Shown here piece by piece: positions 15,779 through 24,467 of a stretch of DNA of 64,000 nt. Source of the DNA: Streptomyces clavifer (GTDB lineage Bacteria; Actinomycetota; Actinomycetes; Streptomycetales; Streptomycetaceae). The DNA lies in assembly GCA_014651175.1 (NCBI GenBank), contig BMWJ01000006.1:460602-524601 (forward strand), in the 5' to 3' direction. The position numbers and the translations under genes are program-made. The stretch's first letter is position 1; each line of letters opens with the position of its first letter. Below the pieces are notes generated by a model. That model ran no database searches, was not told the DNA's origin, and was given only the letters and a program-made list of their open reading frames with translations.

Positions 15779-17515
15779 TCAGTGTGCCGCTCGTCCAGAG
15801 CCCGTGGCTTCCGCGGGTTCACGCCGCGCGGGCCGTGGGAGCCGCCGCTCCGGCCGGTTCTGCGGCGGAAGCGTCACGGGGTCGGCGCGAGGCCCGGCGT
15901 CCGCCCGCTCCGGCGCCGCGCGTCCGGGACCGGTGGTCTCCCCCGCTTCCGCCTCGCAGACCCCTTTGACCGAGGCGCAGTCCATGGCGCGGGGCAGCCG
16001 CAGCGCCGCCAGGGCGCCGAGCAGCAGCAGGCCCGCACTCACCATGAGCGTGATGTGGAGACCGTTGACGAAGGCGTGCCGGGCGGTGTTCCGCAGGAGG
16101 TCGCCCGCGGGACCGCCCAGCTGCCCGGCCACCTGATAGGCCTCACCGAGCGAGTTCGACGCGGCCGTTCCCGCCGCCGCCGGCACGCCCTCGTCGTGGA
16201 GCCGGGACAGCCCCGGCGCGTAGGCGGCGTTCATGACGCTGCCGAGCAGGGCGATGCCCAGGCCCGCGCCCAGCTGGTAGGAGGTCTCACCGATCGCCGC
16301 CGCCCCGCCGGCCCGTTCCGCGGGAGCCTCGCTGAGCATCGACTCGTACGCGCCGAAGAGCGTGGACTGGAGCCCGAAGCCCAGCAGCACGAAGCCGACG
16401 GTGAGCAGCACGGGCCGGTCGTGCTGCCCCATCAGGGTCAGCAGGAGCACCGAGGCCGCGGTGAGCACGAAGCCCCAGCCCACCATGCGGCGCGGCCCGA
16501 CGCGGCTCAGGGTGTACGAGCCCGTGGCACCGGCGGCCATCGCCGCGAAGGTGAGCGGCAGCAGGCGCAGGCCGGTCTCCAGCGGGCCGAGGTCCAGGAC
16601 GAGCTGGAGGTACTGGACGGCGATGAGCTCCAGGCCGACCAGGGCCAGCATGGCCAGGACGATGCATCCGACGGCGGTGGTGAAGGCGGGCCGGGAGAAC
16701 ATCGTCATGTCGATCAGCGGATGCGTACGGCGCTTCTGCCTGCGGGCGAAGAGGACCAGCAGTGCGGCACCGGCGAGCAGCGGGCCGAGGGTGGCGAGGT
16801 CCAGCACGCCCTCCCCGCCGCCCGCGCGCTTGATCCCCAGGACGACACCGAGCACACCGGCCGCCGCCATGAGCGCACCGAGCACGTCCCAGGGGCCTTC
16901 GTCGGAGCCGCGGGACTCGGGCAGCAGCCAGCGTCCGATCGGCAGGATCATGACCATGAGCGGGATGTTGATCAGGAAGACCGAGCCCCACCAGTAGTGC
17001 TCGACGAGGAATCCGCCGATGACCGGTCCGGCGGCGGCCCCCACGGCGGCCACCGCGGTCCATATCCCGATGGCCATGGCCCGCTCGCGACGGTCCGGGA
17101 AGACCTGGCGGAGTATCGAGAGGGTGGCAGGCATGATCATCGCGCCGCCGACGCCGAGCAGGGCCCGGGCGGCGATCAGCACCGCGGCCGTGTCGGCCAT
17201 CGCCGCGAGCGCCGAGGCCACCCCGAAGAGCGCGTAACCGAACAGCAGGACGCGGCGTCTTCCGATCCGGTCACCGAGCGTGCCGAAGAGGATGAGCAGC
17301 GAGGCGCAGACGAGCGGGTAGGCGTCCACGATCCACAGCAGGCCGACGGCGCTCGGCCGCAGGTCCTCGGTGACGGCGGGGACGGCGACGTGCAGCACGG
17401 TCGCGTCGAGCGCGACCAGCAGGAGACTGAGGCAGAGGACGACCAGGACTACCCATCGATTGGCACCGCCGGCTGCTGCGCGCAGTCGGGCTACGGCCGT
17501 GGACGTCCCGGTCAT
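15779..17515 (-). CDS. MFS drug-efflux transporter, DHA2 (14-TMS, EmrB/QacA) family
   Basis: 578 residues. About 14 hydrophobic spans begin WVVLVVLCLSLLLVALDATVLHVAVPAV, with the DHA2 motif LDxTVxxVAxP. Motif A is LGDRIGRRRVLLFG and motif C-like glycines occur in GPVIGGFLVEHYWWGSVFLINIP. A ~70-residue Arg/Pro/Glu-rich cytoplasmic tail follows the last span. The ATG at 17515 has GGGAGG at good spacing; an upstream in-frame ATG lacks it. It exports hydrophobic toxic compounds in exchange for protons. No adjacent TetR gene is present, so regulation is not evident. Confidence 0.9.
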   Translation of the reverse strand: MTGTSTAVARLRAAAGGANRWVVLVVLCLSLLLVALDATVLHVAVPAVTEDLRPSAVGLLWIVDAYPLVCASLLILFGTLGDRIGRRRVLLFGYALFGVASALAAMADTAAVLIAARALLGVGGAMIMPATLSILRQVFPDRRERAMAIGIWTAVAAVGAAAGPVIGGFLVEHYWWGSVFLINIPLMVMILPIGRWLLPESRGSDEGPWDVLGALMAAAGVLGVVLGIKRAGGGEGVLDLATLGPLLAGAALLVLFARRQKRRTHPLIDMTMFSRPAFTTAVGCIVLAMLALVGLELIAVQYLQLVLDLGPLETGLRLLPLTFAAMAAGATGSYTLSRVGPRRMVGWGFVLTAASVLLLTLMGQHDRPVLLTVGFVLLGFGLQSTLFGAYESMLSEAPAERAGGAAAIGETSYQLGAGLGIALLGSVMNAAYAPGLSRLHDEGVPAAAGTAASNSLGEAYQVAGQLGGPAGDLLRNTARHAFVNGLHITLMVSAGLLLLGALAALRLPRAMDCASVKGVCEAEAGETTGPGRAAPERADAGPRADPVTLPPQNRPERRLPRPARREPAEATGSGRAAH

Positions 17516-18015
17516 GTGCGTACCTCCCACAATGAGTCCCTCGCGCTCGGCAGACCTGCGGAGGCGCCTGTTCCGCCCCCTCGGGCCCGGCATCGACGGG
17601 CGAGTGAGCCGTCAGCGTACGCGAGTTCCCCGTGGTCACACGTGGTCCATCTCATACCGTCGCCCGCCCTGGAGTGTGTCGTACGCCACTGCGGACCCCT
17701 CGGCCGGGGCCCCTGCCGACCTGCCGCGACGACGGGGGAACGGTGCGGTGGCGGCCGTCGGCCACGCGCCCGGAGGGCGGCCGGGCGCACCCCCGCAATC
17801 GCCGGTCGAATGCGTTCCGGCACCGCACCAGGTCATTTCATCGACGATCAAACATTCCTGCGAATTCACGCCCCGGTAAATGCCCGGCAAGCCCGATCCG
17901 ATTCCCTGCGGCGCGTCGAATGGATACCGGTCCGAGACGAAGTCCACATCACATCGTCATCACAAAGACGCGGGATCGGCCGGATCCCACGCTCACTCGC
18001 TGTAACGTCCTTTGC
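17516..18015. other. 500-bp divergent intergenic region
   Basis: Open frames on both strands here are GC-driven and lack starts with ribosome sites. The right part (17835-18000) is relatively AT-rich and probably holds the promoter of the PAP2 gene; a TAACGT -10-like box at 18003-18008 ends only 7 bp before the proposed GTG start, which would give a leaderless or near-leaderless transcript. No repeat or operator stands out. Confidence 0.4.
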
Positions 18016-19065
18016 GTGCGTACCGACATCTTTGCCCGTCTGGACCGGGAGCCGGAACCGCCGAAGATAGAGATCCCGCGGATGAGTCGTCACCGCATCG
18101 CTCTCTTCGGCGGGACTTTGGCGTTCTATCTCGCCATCGTCGTCGCCGTGCTCGTCTCGTCCTGGCTGGTGGCTCTCGACTGGAAGGTCATGCTGTTCCG
18201 GCCCTATCAGCAGTGGCCCGAACTGCACGCCTTCCTCGACTACTACGTCGTGCTCGGCCAGCGCGGCCCCACGGCCGTGATGGTCGCGTCCTGGCTCGGC
18301 TGGCGCTCCTGGCGCCAGCACACGCTGCGCCCCCTGCTCACGCTGGGCACCTCGCTGCTGCTGCTCAACGTGACGGTCGGTGCGGTCAAGTTCGGCCTGG
18401 GGCGCCTCGGCCCGCACTACGCCACCCAGATCGGGTCGGCGGAGCTCTTCGCCGGCGGCGATATATTTCCTTCGGGTCACACCGCCAATGCCGTGGTGAC
18501 CTGGGGAATCCTCGCCTACCTGGCCACCACTCCGCGTGCCAGGCGCTATCTGTCGGCCCTCTCGGCGTTCGTGTCCCTGGGCGTGGGCCTCACGACCGTC
18601 TACATCGGGACGCACTGGCTCAGCGACGTGCTGCTGGGCTGGGCGGCCGGTCTGCTGATCATGTTGGCGCTGCCCTGGTTCGAGCCGCTGATCACGCGCG
18701 CGGAGACCTGGATCCTGTCGGTGCGTGCGCGCTGGCGGGTCCGCCTCGGGCTGCGCAGGCCCGCCCCCGGCGGTCCGGGCTCCCCCGCCCCCGTCGTACT
18801 GCCGCAGTCGCTGAGCGGCACCAGCAACAGCACCGGCACCGGCATCACGGACGCCGAGAAGAGCTGCCCGGCACCCGAGACGTCCGGAAGCGTCGCCCAC
18901 ACGGGCGCGGGCGGCCGGACACGGGCGCACTCCCCGCACGCGGTGCGTTCGGAGCGGGCGCCCCTCACCCCGGCGGGCTCCCGCCGCCCCCCGCACGCGG
19001 ACCGCGCCGCCCGGGGCGGCACGGCTCCGGCCCACCCGGTGACGGGCGGCCCGGTCGCCCCCTGA
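18016..19065 (+). CDS. PAP2-family membrane phosphatase
   Basis: 349 residues. After a short cytosolic start there are about six membrane spans. The three phosphatase signatures are present: KFGLGRLGP (C1-like), PSGHTAN (C2) and TTVYIGTHWLSDVLLGW (C3, with catalytic His and Asp; the usual SR before it is replaced by TT). A ~100-residue disordered Pro/Arg/Ser-rich cytosolic tail follows the last span. The family removes phosphate from lipids such as undecaprenyl-PP or phosphatidate at the membrane. The GTG at 18016 lacks a clear Shine-Dalgarno site; ATG at 18082 is an alternative start. Confidence 0.85.
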   Translation: MRTDIFARLDREPEPPKIEIPRMSRHRIALFGGTLAFYLAIVVAVLVSSWLVALDWKVMLFRPYQQWPELHAFLDYYVVLGQRGPTAVMVASWLGWRSWRQHTLRPLLTLGTSLLLLNVTVGAVKFGLGRLGPHYATQIGSAELFAGGDIFPSGHTANAVVTWGILAYLATTPRARRYLSALSAFVSLGVGLTTVYIGTHWLSDVLLGWAAGLLIMLALPWFEPLITRAETWILSVRARWRVRLGLRRPAPGGPGSPAPVVLPQSLSGTSNSTGTGITDAEKSCPAPETSGSVAHTGAGGRTRAHSPHAVRSERAPLTPAGSRRPPHADRAARGGTAPAHPVTGGPVAP

Positions 19066-19124
19066 CCTGCGGGGACGGAGCGCACGACCTGCGGGGACGC
19101 TGCGCACGGGCGCTCGGACGCATG

Positions 19125-19156
19125 GCGAAGGCCCCGACGGACGTCGGGGCCTTCGC
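19125..19156. terminator. Bidirectional terminator between PAP2 and I78 genes
   Basis: A perfect 14-bp stem (GCGAAGGCCCCGAC / GTCGGGGCCTTCGC) with a GGAC loop, midway between two convergent genes. It serves both. Confidence 0.85.
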
Positions 19157-19171
19157 TCCATCAGGGGTGTG

Positions 19172-19396
19172 TCAGCCGACCCAGCAGCGGGTCACGGTGG
19201 ACGCGTCGACTTCGAAGTTGATCCGCCCGCCACGGAACTCCATGGTGATGACCGTGCCCGGCGGGAGAGACCGGACCGTGCTCCAGCCACGCGCTCTGGC
19301 CTGCCTCTCGGCGGCCTCGGCATCGAGTCCGACATACGACTCCGGGGCGTCGTCCGGCTGGGCGGGAGGGCTCGGTATGGGTGCCATACCCCTCAC
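19172..19396 (-). CDS. I78-family peptidase-inhibitor-like small protein
   Basis: A 74-residue protein with the proteinase inhibitor I78 signature: the end DAEAAERQARARGWSTVRSLPPGTVITMEFRGGRINFEVDASTVTRCWVG matches the conserved 'G...R.V..G..T.D.R..R.N..VD..G.V....CG' layout. No signal peptide is seen, so a cytosolic role is likely. Two starts are possible, GTG at 19396 or ATG at 19387; GGGGG sits about 8 nt before the first. A link to the secreted protease at the left end of the window is not supported by distance. Confidence 0.75.
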   Translation of the reverse strand: MRGMAPIPSPPAQPDDAPESYVGLDAEAAERQARARGWSTVRSLPPGTVITMEFRGGRINFEVDASTVTRCWVG

Positions 19397-19735
19397 CGTA
19401 GGCGCCCCCGCTCCGTGACGGAAGCCGGGGTGACAGCCCTCGGCGGCGCATCCCCATGTACCCCGGCGGTCACGCTTGTGTCACAGCATCCCCACACGCG
19501 TTTACGCCGCCCCTCTTCACCCGGACGGGCGGTCCAGGTGTACGGAAAAAGAATTGCGGGCTTCTCACCGAATGCCGCGAGGCGTCCGCACGGAGTGATA
19601 TCAACGAGCGCGGGACATGGGGTGGTGCGCGCCTTCCGAGAAAGGCGGGAGGTATGCGGACAGGCGCACCCCCGGAATTCACGCACTTTATGCAGATCTT
19701 ATCTGTGGCCCGCGACACTCCCTGCCGCGTGCGCC

Positions 19736-19765
19736 GGGCCCCTTGCCTCCGGGCCCCTTGCCTCC
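19736..19765 (+). repeat. 15-bp perfect tandem duplication
   Basis: GGGCCCCTTGCCTCC occurs twice head to tail in non-coding DNA and is followed by GG, as in the first copy. It is probably a replication-slippage product. Confidence 0.8.
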
Positions 19766-19812
19766 GGAGCTCGCAGGCGGCCGGACCATCCGGAATCGAA
19801 CGATCCGGGATA

Positions 19813-19837
19813 CCTCCGGGTTCGCACCACCCGGAGG
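19813..19837 (-). terminator. Candidate terminator of the GT4 gene
   Basis: An 8-bp perfect stem (CCTCCGGG / CCCGGAGG) with a 9-nt loop lies 65 bp beyond the stop of the glycosyltransferase gene. It is weaker than other terminators in the window. Confidence 0.4.
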
Positions 19838-19901
19838 ACCCGAAGGACCCGGACGCCCTTCCGTGGACCGGCGGACCGGCGGAGCGGCCGGGCGGGCGCC
19901 G

Positions 19902-21185
19902 TCAGCCCGACTTCCTCCCCCGGAGAGCATCGGCGGTCCGGTAGCGCAGGGCGTACGCCCCGTCCAGCACGGTGCCCCGGGAGCGGTGCAGCGCGGTGCG
20001 CAGGGCGCTCCGCGAGCGGCGGCCCCCGCCGCGCGCGGCCAGGTCCGAGAAGAGCGACTCGTGCCGCTCCGCGATCGGCGCCGGGTCGAACCGTTCCGAC
20101 GAGGCCAGGGCGGCCCGCCCCATCCGGCGCCGCAGCTCGTCGTCGTCGATCAGGGCGAGCAGGGCGTCGGCGAAGGCGCCGGTGTCACCGAGCGGCACGA
20201 GCCGCCCGTCCGTGCCGTCGTCGATGATCTCGGCCGGACCGTGCGGGCAGTCGGTCGCGACGACCGGCACCCCGCAGCGCATCGCCTCCACGATCGTCAT
20301 ACCGAACGACTCCCGCTCGGAGGTGACGGCCGCGATGGAGCCCTTGGGCCATTCCCGCTCCATCGGGTGGACCGACCCCATGAGGTGGACCCTGTCCCGC
20401 AGTCCGAGCGTGTCGACGAGCTCGCGCAGTGCCTGCTGCTCGTTGCCCGTCGCGTCACCGCCGCCGTAGATCCGCAGCCGCCACTCGGGCCGGGCCGCGG
20501 CGACCCGGGCGAAGGCCCGGACCAGTACGTCGTAGCGCTTCACCCGGTGCAGCCGGCCCGCGGCCACGATCCACTTGGCGTCACCTGCGGCGGGCTCGCC
20601 GGCGGGCTCCGGCACACTGTTCGGGATGACCTCCACCCGTACGCCGGGCAGCCGCAGTCCGGTCCGGTAGGCGCGCGCGTCGGCCTCGGTGACGGTCGTG
20701 ACCGCGTCGAGGAGCCCGTACCGGTGCCCTATCTCCCGCCGGAGCCGGTAGCTGTGACTGTCGAGGGTGAGGTGCTCCTGCCCGACGCGTACCGGGCCGC
20801 GCCGCGCCTGCCTGCTGATGTGCACGTTGAGTCCCGGCCGTGTTCCGACGACGACATCGGCCTCCAGAGCTCCCAGATGGGCGGCGATCCGGCTGTCGGT
20901 GAGCCTGCTGTACTGCCGGTGCCTGGTGTCGCCGCGCGGGAACACCCGGGCGGGCACGGCGTGTTCGGCCGCGTCGCCGTCGTAGCCGGCACTCGACCGG
21001 CGCAGGTCGACGAGATGACTCATCCGCACACCGTCGGGCGCACCCAGTGCGGGCGCGTCGCGGTGCCGGAAAACGGAGACGATCTCGACGTCGTGCTGCT
21101 CGGCCAGGGTCGCGGCGAGCGTGAAGGTGGTACGGATCGTTCCCCCGATGCCGTACGCATTGTGGAGCAGAAATGAAAGGTGCAT
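19902..21185 (-). CDS. GT4-family glycosyltransferase
   Basis: A 427-residue GT-B fold enzyme. The N-terminal acceptor domain opens LSFLLHNAYGIGGTIRTTFTLAATLAEQHDVEIVSV with the GGTIR glycine loop. The C-terminal nucleotide-sugar domain shows AAGRLHRVKRYDVLVRAF and the E-x7-E motif in SERESFGMTIVEAMRCGVPVVATDCPHGPAEII. It has no membrane span. Acceptor and sugar are unknown; teichoic-acid-like or other cell-surface glycans are possible. It is transcribed alone from a divergent promoter region. Confidence 0.88.
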   Translation of the reverse strand: MHLSFLLHNAYGIGGTIRTTFTLAATLAEQHDVEIVSVFRHRDAPALGAPDGVRMSHLVDLRRSSAGYDGDAAEHAVPARVFPRGDTRHRQYSRLTDSRIAAHLGALEADVVVGTRPGLNVHISRQARRGPVRVGQEHLTLDSHSYRLRREIGHRYGLLDAVTTVTEADARAYRTGLRLPGVRVEVIPNSVPEPAGEPAAGDAKWIVAAGRLHRVKRYDVLVRAFARVAAARPEWRLRIYGGGDATGNEQQALRELVDTLGLRDRVHLMGSVHPMEREWPKGSIAAVTSERESFGMTIVEAMRCGVPVVATDCPHGPAEIIDDGTDGRLVPLGDTGAFADALLALIDDDELRRRMGRAALASSERFDPAPIAERHESLFSDLAARGGGRRSRSALRTALHRSRGTVLDGAYALRYRTADALRGRKSG

Positions 21186-21486
21186 TACGTAGTCGTTTCC
21201 CCTGTTCGACTGGTCAGCAACGGACCCTACGCGCCGTCAGGTATACGCACAGACTTCGCACAGGAGTCGTACAGAGCCGTGACAATTCGAACGAACGCCC
21301 GTACCAGGGTGCCCAGTTGACGGAACTCCCGACTCCGGATCGTTTTCACGATCTGTCGACGTATCGGCCCCGCGACACTCCCGCTTTCTCCTCCCGTTTC
21401 GCGCGTGACCCGGGCCCCGGGTTGTCCGTTGTCTCTTCATGAGCCGGGAACCGCCCGGCCCACGCACCGAGTTCGAGGAGCCACCC
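21186..21486. other. Divergent control region, 301 bp
   Basis: No gene is seen. It contains a perfect 6-bp inverted repeat with 4-nt spacer at 21338-21353 (GATCGT-TTTC-ACGATC) and a TTGACG -35-like box at 21317-21322 for rightward transcription. GAGGAG just before 21487 decides the start of the next gene. Confidence 0.4.
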
Positions 21487-22269
21487 GTGCCGCGCATGCT
21501 CGACGTCAGCGAGGACGTACGCGCCGAGATCGGCGATGCCGAAGCCGACCGGCTGCTCGTCGGCGACAGCGCCCCAGGCAGCTACGACTGCACCTCCTGC
21601 CGCACCCCCGGCGACTCCGACCAGGAACGCACGAGCACGGTGCTGTTCGTGGGCGACGAGACCGCCGTGCTCGCCTTCGCCCATGCGACCTGCATCCCCT
21701 CGCAGGTCGTCCGGATCGCGGAGGACCAGCTCCAGGGCGCCGTGCGGTCCATCACCGGCAGCGAGCAGAAGAATCCGGAGGGCCTCATGCCCGAACAGGC
21801 CGTGCTCGGCATCACCAGCGGTCTCGTCCTGATCGAGGACGACCTCCGCCCGGCCCTGGTCGTCGAACCGACCGGGCCCATCGCCCGGCCCGGCACGGAC
21901 GGCCGCGCCGGCGACCAGTTCCTCCAGCTGCTGCTGGAACAGGGCTTCCTGCCCACACCCGACCTGAACCGGCTGCCGGGCGTACTCCCCGGCTGGTCGG
22001 TCCTGCTCGCCATGGGCCAGCTGCACGCCGTGCTGCAGCCGGGCGTCGGCGGCGGGAGCCCGGTCGCGTGGTGGCAGGCCCATGAGCCGCTCCAGGTCAC
22101 CGAAGGGTGGCGGGCCGCAGCGAACAAGTCGCACACCGTGCTCGTCTTCGCCGCCCCGGCGGGCTCGATCGGCCAGCAGCCGCGCGAGGACCTGCTCCGC
22201 GACGCCCTGGACAAGGCCGCGGTGAACGGTCTCCTGGTCGCCGCGTCGATGCCGCTGGCCGGCACCTGA
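21487..22269 (+). CDS. Conserved actinobacterial protein of unknown function
   Basis: 260 residues starting VPRMLDVSEDVRAEIGDAEADRLLVGD, GTG chosen because GAGGAG lies 6 nt upstream; an ATG 48 bp earlier has no ribosome site. The N-terminal part has a paired-Cys motif, YDCTSCRTPGDSD, and a His/Cys further on (AHATCIPSQVV), compatible with a small metal site. The rest is alternating hydrophobic beta/alpha sequence with no signal peptide or membrane span. I do not recognise a characterised family. It lies upstream of the small conserved protein at 22359 and may be co-transcribed with it. Confidence 0.8.
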   Translation: MPRMLDVSEDVRAEIGDAEADRLLVGDSAPGSYDCTSCRTPGDSDQERTSTVLFVGDETAVLAFAHATCIPSQVVRIAEDQLQGAVRSITGSEQKNPEGLMPEQAVLGITSGLVLIEDDLRPALVVEPTGPIARPGTDGRAGDQFLQLLLEQGFLPTPDLNRLPGVLPGWSVLLAMGQLHAVLQPGVGGGSPVAWWQAHEPLQVTEGWRAAANKSHTVLVFAAPAGSIGQQPREDLLRDALDKAAVNGLLVAASMPLAGT

Positions 22270-22358
22270 TCGTGCCCGTCCCGCCCTCTCCCGCCCGCCG
22301 AACAGCGTTTTCTCCGCCCGGCCCGCATCCGACGGGCGGTGAGGTCGTTGGCACCTAC

Positions 22359-22712
22359 GTGCACTCATACGACCCTTCCCGCCATCAGCAGAGCCCGATC
22401 CCGGCCATGCGGCCGTCGCAGGACCCCTCGGGCGGCAGATCCCCCACCCCGATCTACGACGCGCTGTACTCCGAGTACCGGCGGTTGTTCAGGGCGCTTC
22501 CGGGGGACCGGAGCGGTGAGGAGAATCTCGGCTTCAGAACGTTCGGCATCGGGATGCTCAGCAGCCGTGCTCCGCTGGGCGGCCGTACGGCGGCGAACAG
22601 CCGGGGGAGCCAGACCGGGCGCAGTGGGAACCTCGGTTCCTGGCAGCGGGTGGGACGGCATGCCGGGGGCGCCAGGCCCGCAGCTCTGCCCCCCGGATCC
22701 ACCGACGCCTGA
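22359..22712 (+). CDS. Small conserved Streptomyces protein, unknown function
   Basis: About 117 residues; the core MRPSQDPSGGRSPTPIYDALYSEYRRLFRALPGDRSGEENLGF is, from memory, a sequence repeatedly seen in Streptomyces genomes in this position. The part after about residue 70 is Gly/Arg/Ser-rich and looks disordered. The start is uncertain: GTG at 22359 (GAGG 14 nt upstream) or ATG at 22407. It lies 89 bp after the preceding gene and right before a very strong terminator. No function can be assigned. Confidence 0.6.
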   Translation: MHSYDPSRHQQSPIPAMRPSQDPSGGRSPTPIYDALYSEYRRLFRALPGDRSGEENLGFRTFGIGMLSSRAPLGGRTAANSRGSQTGRSGNLGSWQRVGRHAGGARPAALPPGSTDA

Positions 22713-22714
22713 GG

Positions 22715-22771
22715 GCACGGCGAAGCCCCGGACCCCCCGCTCGACGCGGGGGGTCCGGGGCTTCGCCGTGC
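22715..22771. terminator. Bidirectional terminator with a perfect 26-bp stem
   Basis: A 26-bp perfect inverted repeat (arms beginning GCACGGCGAAGCCCCGG) around a TCGAC loop, between convergent transcripts. Its right arm ends only 2 bp before the der stop codon. Confidence 0.9.
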
Positions 22772-22773
22772 GC

Positions 22774-24243
22774 CTACTTCTTGCGGCCGCGCTTCTCGCG
22801 CACCCGGACCGAGATGTGCAGCGGCGTGCCCTCGAAGCCGAACTCCTCGCGCAGGCGGCGCTCGACGAAGCGGCGGTAGCCGTGCTCCAGGAAGCCGGAG
22901 GCGAAGAGCACGAACCGCGGCGGCTTGATGCCGGCCTGCGTGCCGAAGAGGATGCGGGGCTGCTTGCCGCCGCGCACGGGGTGCGGGTGGGAGGCGACGA
23001 TCTCGCCCAGGAAGGCGTTCAGCCGGCCGGTGGGGACGCGGGTCTCCCAGCCCCCGATCGCGGTCTCGATCGCCGGGACCAGCTTCTCCATGTGGCGGCC
23101 GGTGACGGCCGAGACGTTGACGCGCGGAGCCCAGGCGACCTGCGCGAGCTCCGTGTCGATCTCCCGCTCCAGGTAGTAGCGGCGCTCCTCGTCGAGGGTG
23201 TCCCACTTGTTGAAGGCGAGCACGATCGCACGGCCCGCTTCCACGGCCATCGTGACGATCCGCTGGTCCTGCACGCTGATGGACTCGCTCGAGTCGATCA
23301 GGATGACGGCGACCTCGGCCTTCTCCACGGCGGCCGCGGTACGCAGCGAGGCGTAGTAGTCCGCACCCTCCTGGAGGTGGACCTTCCGGCGGATGCCGGC
23401 CGTGTCGATGAACTTCCAGGTGATGCCGCCGAGCTCGATCAGCTCGTCGACCGGGTCGCGGGTGGTGCCGGCGAGCTCGTTGACGACGACGCGGTCCTCG
23501 TTGGCCACCTTGTTCAGGAGCGAGGACTTGCCGACGTTCGGGCGGCCGATGAGCGCGATGCGGCGCGGGCCGCCGAGGGCGGTGCCGAACGTCTGGGCCG
23601 GGGCCTCGGGCAGCGCCTCCAGCACGGCGTCGAGCATGTCGCCGGTACCGCGGCCGTGCAGCGAGGAGACCGGGTGGGGCTGGCCGAGGCCGAGCGACCA
23701 GAGCGCGGTGGCGTCCGCCTCGCCGCTCTGTCCGTCGACCTTGTTGGCGCACAGGACGACGGGCTTCTTGGCCCGGCGCAGCAGCCTGACGACGGCCTCG
23801 TCGGTGTCGGTCGCGCCGACGGTCGCGTCGACCACGAAGACGACCGCGTCGGCGGTCGAGATCGCGTACTCGGCCTGGGCGGCAACCGCCGCGTCCAGAC
23901 CCAGCACGTCCTGCTCCCAGCCGCCGGTGTCGACGAGCTTGAAGCGGCGGCCGGCCCATTCGGCCTCGTAGGTCACGCGGTCACGGGTGACGCCCGGCTT
24001 GTCCTGCACGACGGCCTCGCGGCGGCCGAGGATGCGGTTCACCAGGGTCGACTTGCCGACGTTGGGGCGGCCGACGACGGCGAGGACCGGAAGGGGGCCG
24101 TGGCCGGCGTCACCGATCGCGCCCTCGACGTCCTCGAGGTCGAACCCCTCCTGCGCGGCGAGCTCCATGAACTCCGCGTACTCGGCATCGCCAAGTGCTC
24201 CGTGCTCGTGGTCCGAGCCGTCGGAGTGAATCTGGTCGTTCAT
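22774..24243 (-). CDS. der: GTPase Der (EngA), 50S ribosome assembly
   Basis: 489 residues with two tandem GTPase domains: G1 GRPNVGKST at 58-66 with G3 DTGGWE and G4 NKVD, then a second GRPNVGKSS with DTAGI and NKWD, and a C-terminal KH-like domain ([42 protein letters not shown]). The first ~50 residues are an acidic extension absent from short Der proteins but usual in actinobacteria. Der is needed for maturation of the large ribosomal subunit. It follows plsC-like and cmk, the standard actinobacterial cmk-plsC-der order, with 224 bp between it and the plsC-like gene. Confidence 0.97.
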   Translation of the reverse strand: MNDQIHSDGSDHEHGALGDAEYAEFMELAAQEGFDLEDVEGAIGDAGHGPLPVLAVVGRPNVGKSTLVNRILGRREAVVQDKPGVTRDRVTYEAEWAGRRFKLVDTGGWEQDVLGLDAAVAAQAEYAISTADAVVFVVDATVGATDTDEAVVRLLRRAKKPVVLCANKVDGQSGEADATALWSLGLGQPHPVSSLHGRGTGDMLDAVLEALPEAPAQTFGTALGGPRRIALIGRPNVGKSSLLNKVANEDRVVVNELAGTTRDPVDELIELGGITWKFIDTAGIRRKVHLQEGADYYASLRTAAAVEKAEVAVILIDSSESISVQDQRIVTMAVEAGRAIVLAFNKWDTLDEERRYYLEREIDTELAQVAWAPRVNVSAVTGRHMEKLVPAIETAIGGWETRVPTGRLNAFLGEIVASHPHPVRGGKQPRILFGTQAGIKPPRFVLFASGFLEHGYRRFVERRLREEFGFEGTPLHISVRVREKRGRKK

Positions 24244-24275
24244 GAAGTCCGTTCCCTCTTTGCATCATCATCGAT

Positions 24276-24295
24276 GGGCCGCGATCGCGCGGCCC
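24276..24295. terminator. GC-rich palindrome in the plsC-der gap
   Basis: GGGCCGCG-ATCG-CGCGGCCC, an 8-bp stem (9 with the flanking T-A) just upstream of der. It may be a weak terminator after the plsC-like gene or a structured leader of der. Confidence 0.35.
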
Positions 24296-24467
24296 ACTAC
24301 TCAAGTCTCGCAGGCCCTGCCGTCAAACTACCGCCGTCCGGCCGGAGCCCGGGCCGCCCGGCGTCCGGTGCGTGCTGCCGCACGGCGGAGGAACCTCCTC
24401 GCACGGGCCGCGCCCGGACGGCTCCGGCCACGCGGCAGGGTGCGCGCCGGGCGTCATGCGGCGGGTG

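Larger units (their letters stand above)
19397..19901. other. 505-bp gene-free region between the I78 and glycosyltransferase genes
   Basis: No ORF with a credible start is seen on either strand. It includes an AT-richer island at 19540-19610, a 15-bp tandem duplication (19736-19765), and a hairpin at 19813-19837 probably serving as terminator of the glycosyltransferase gene. The short symmetrical element at 19785-19810 has no tRNA structure around it. Confidence 0.5.

Noticed and set aside
19172-19396. Dedicated inhibitor of the SprB protease
   Set aside because: The small protein has no signal peptide, is 17 kb away and belongs to a family common in actinobacteria irrespective of sprB.
19785-19810. 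TTCGATT-like element resembling a tRNA T-loop
   Set aside because: The arm does not pair as a 5-bp T-stem and no acceptor, D or anticodon arm is found around it; it is a simple small palindrome.
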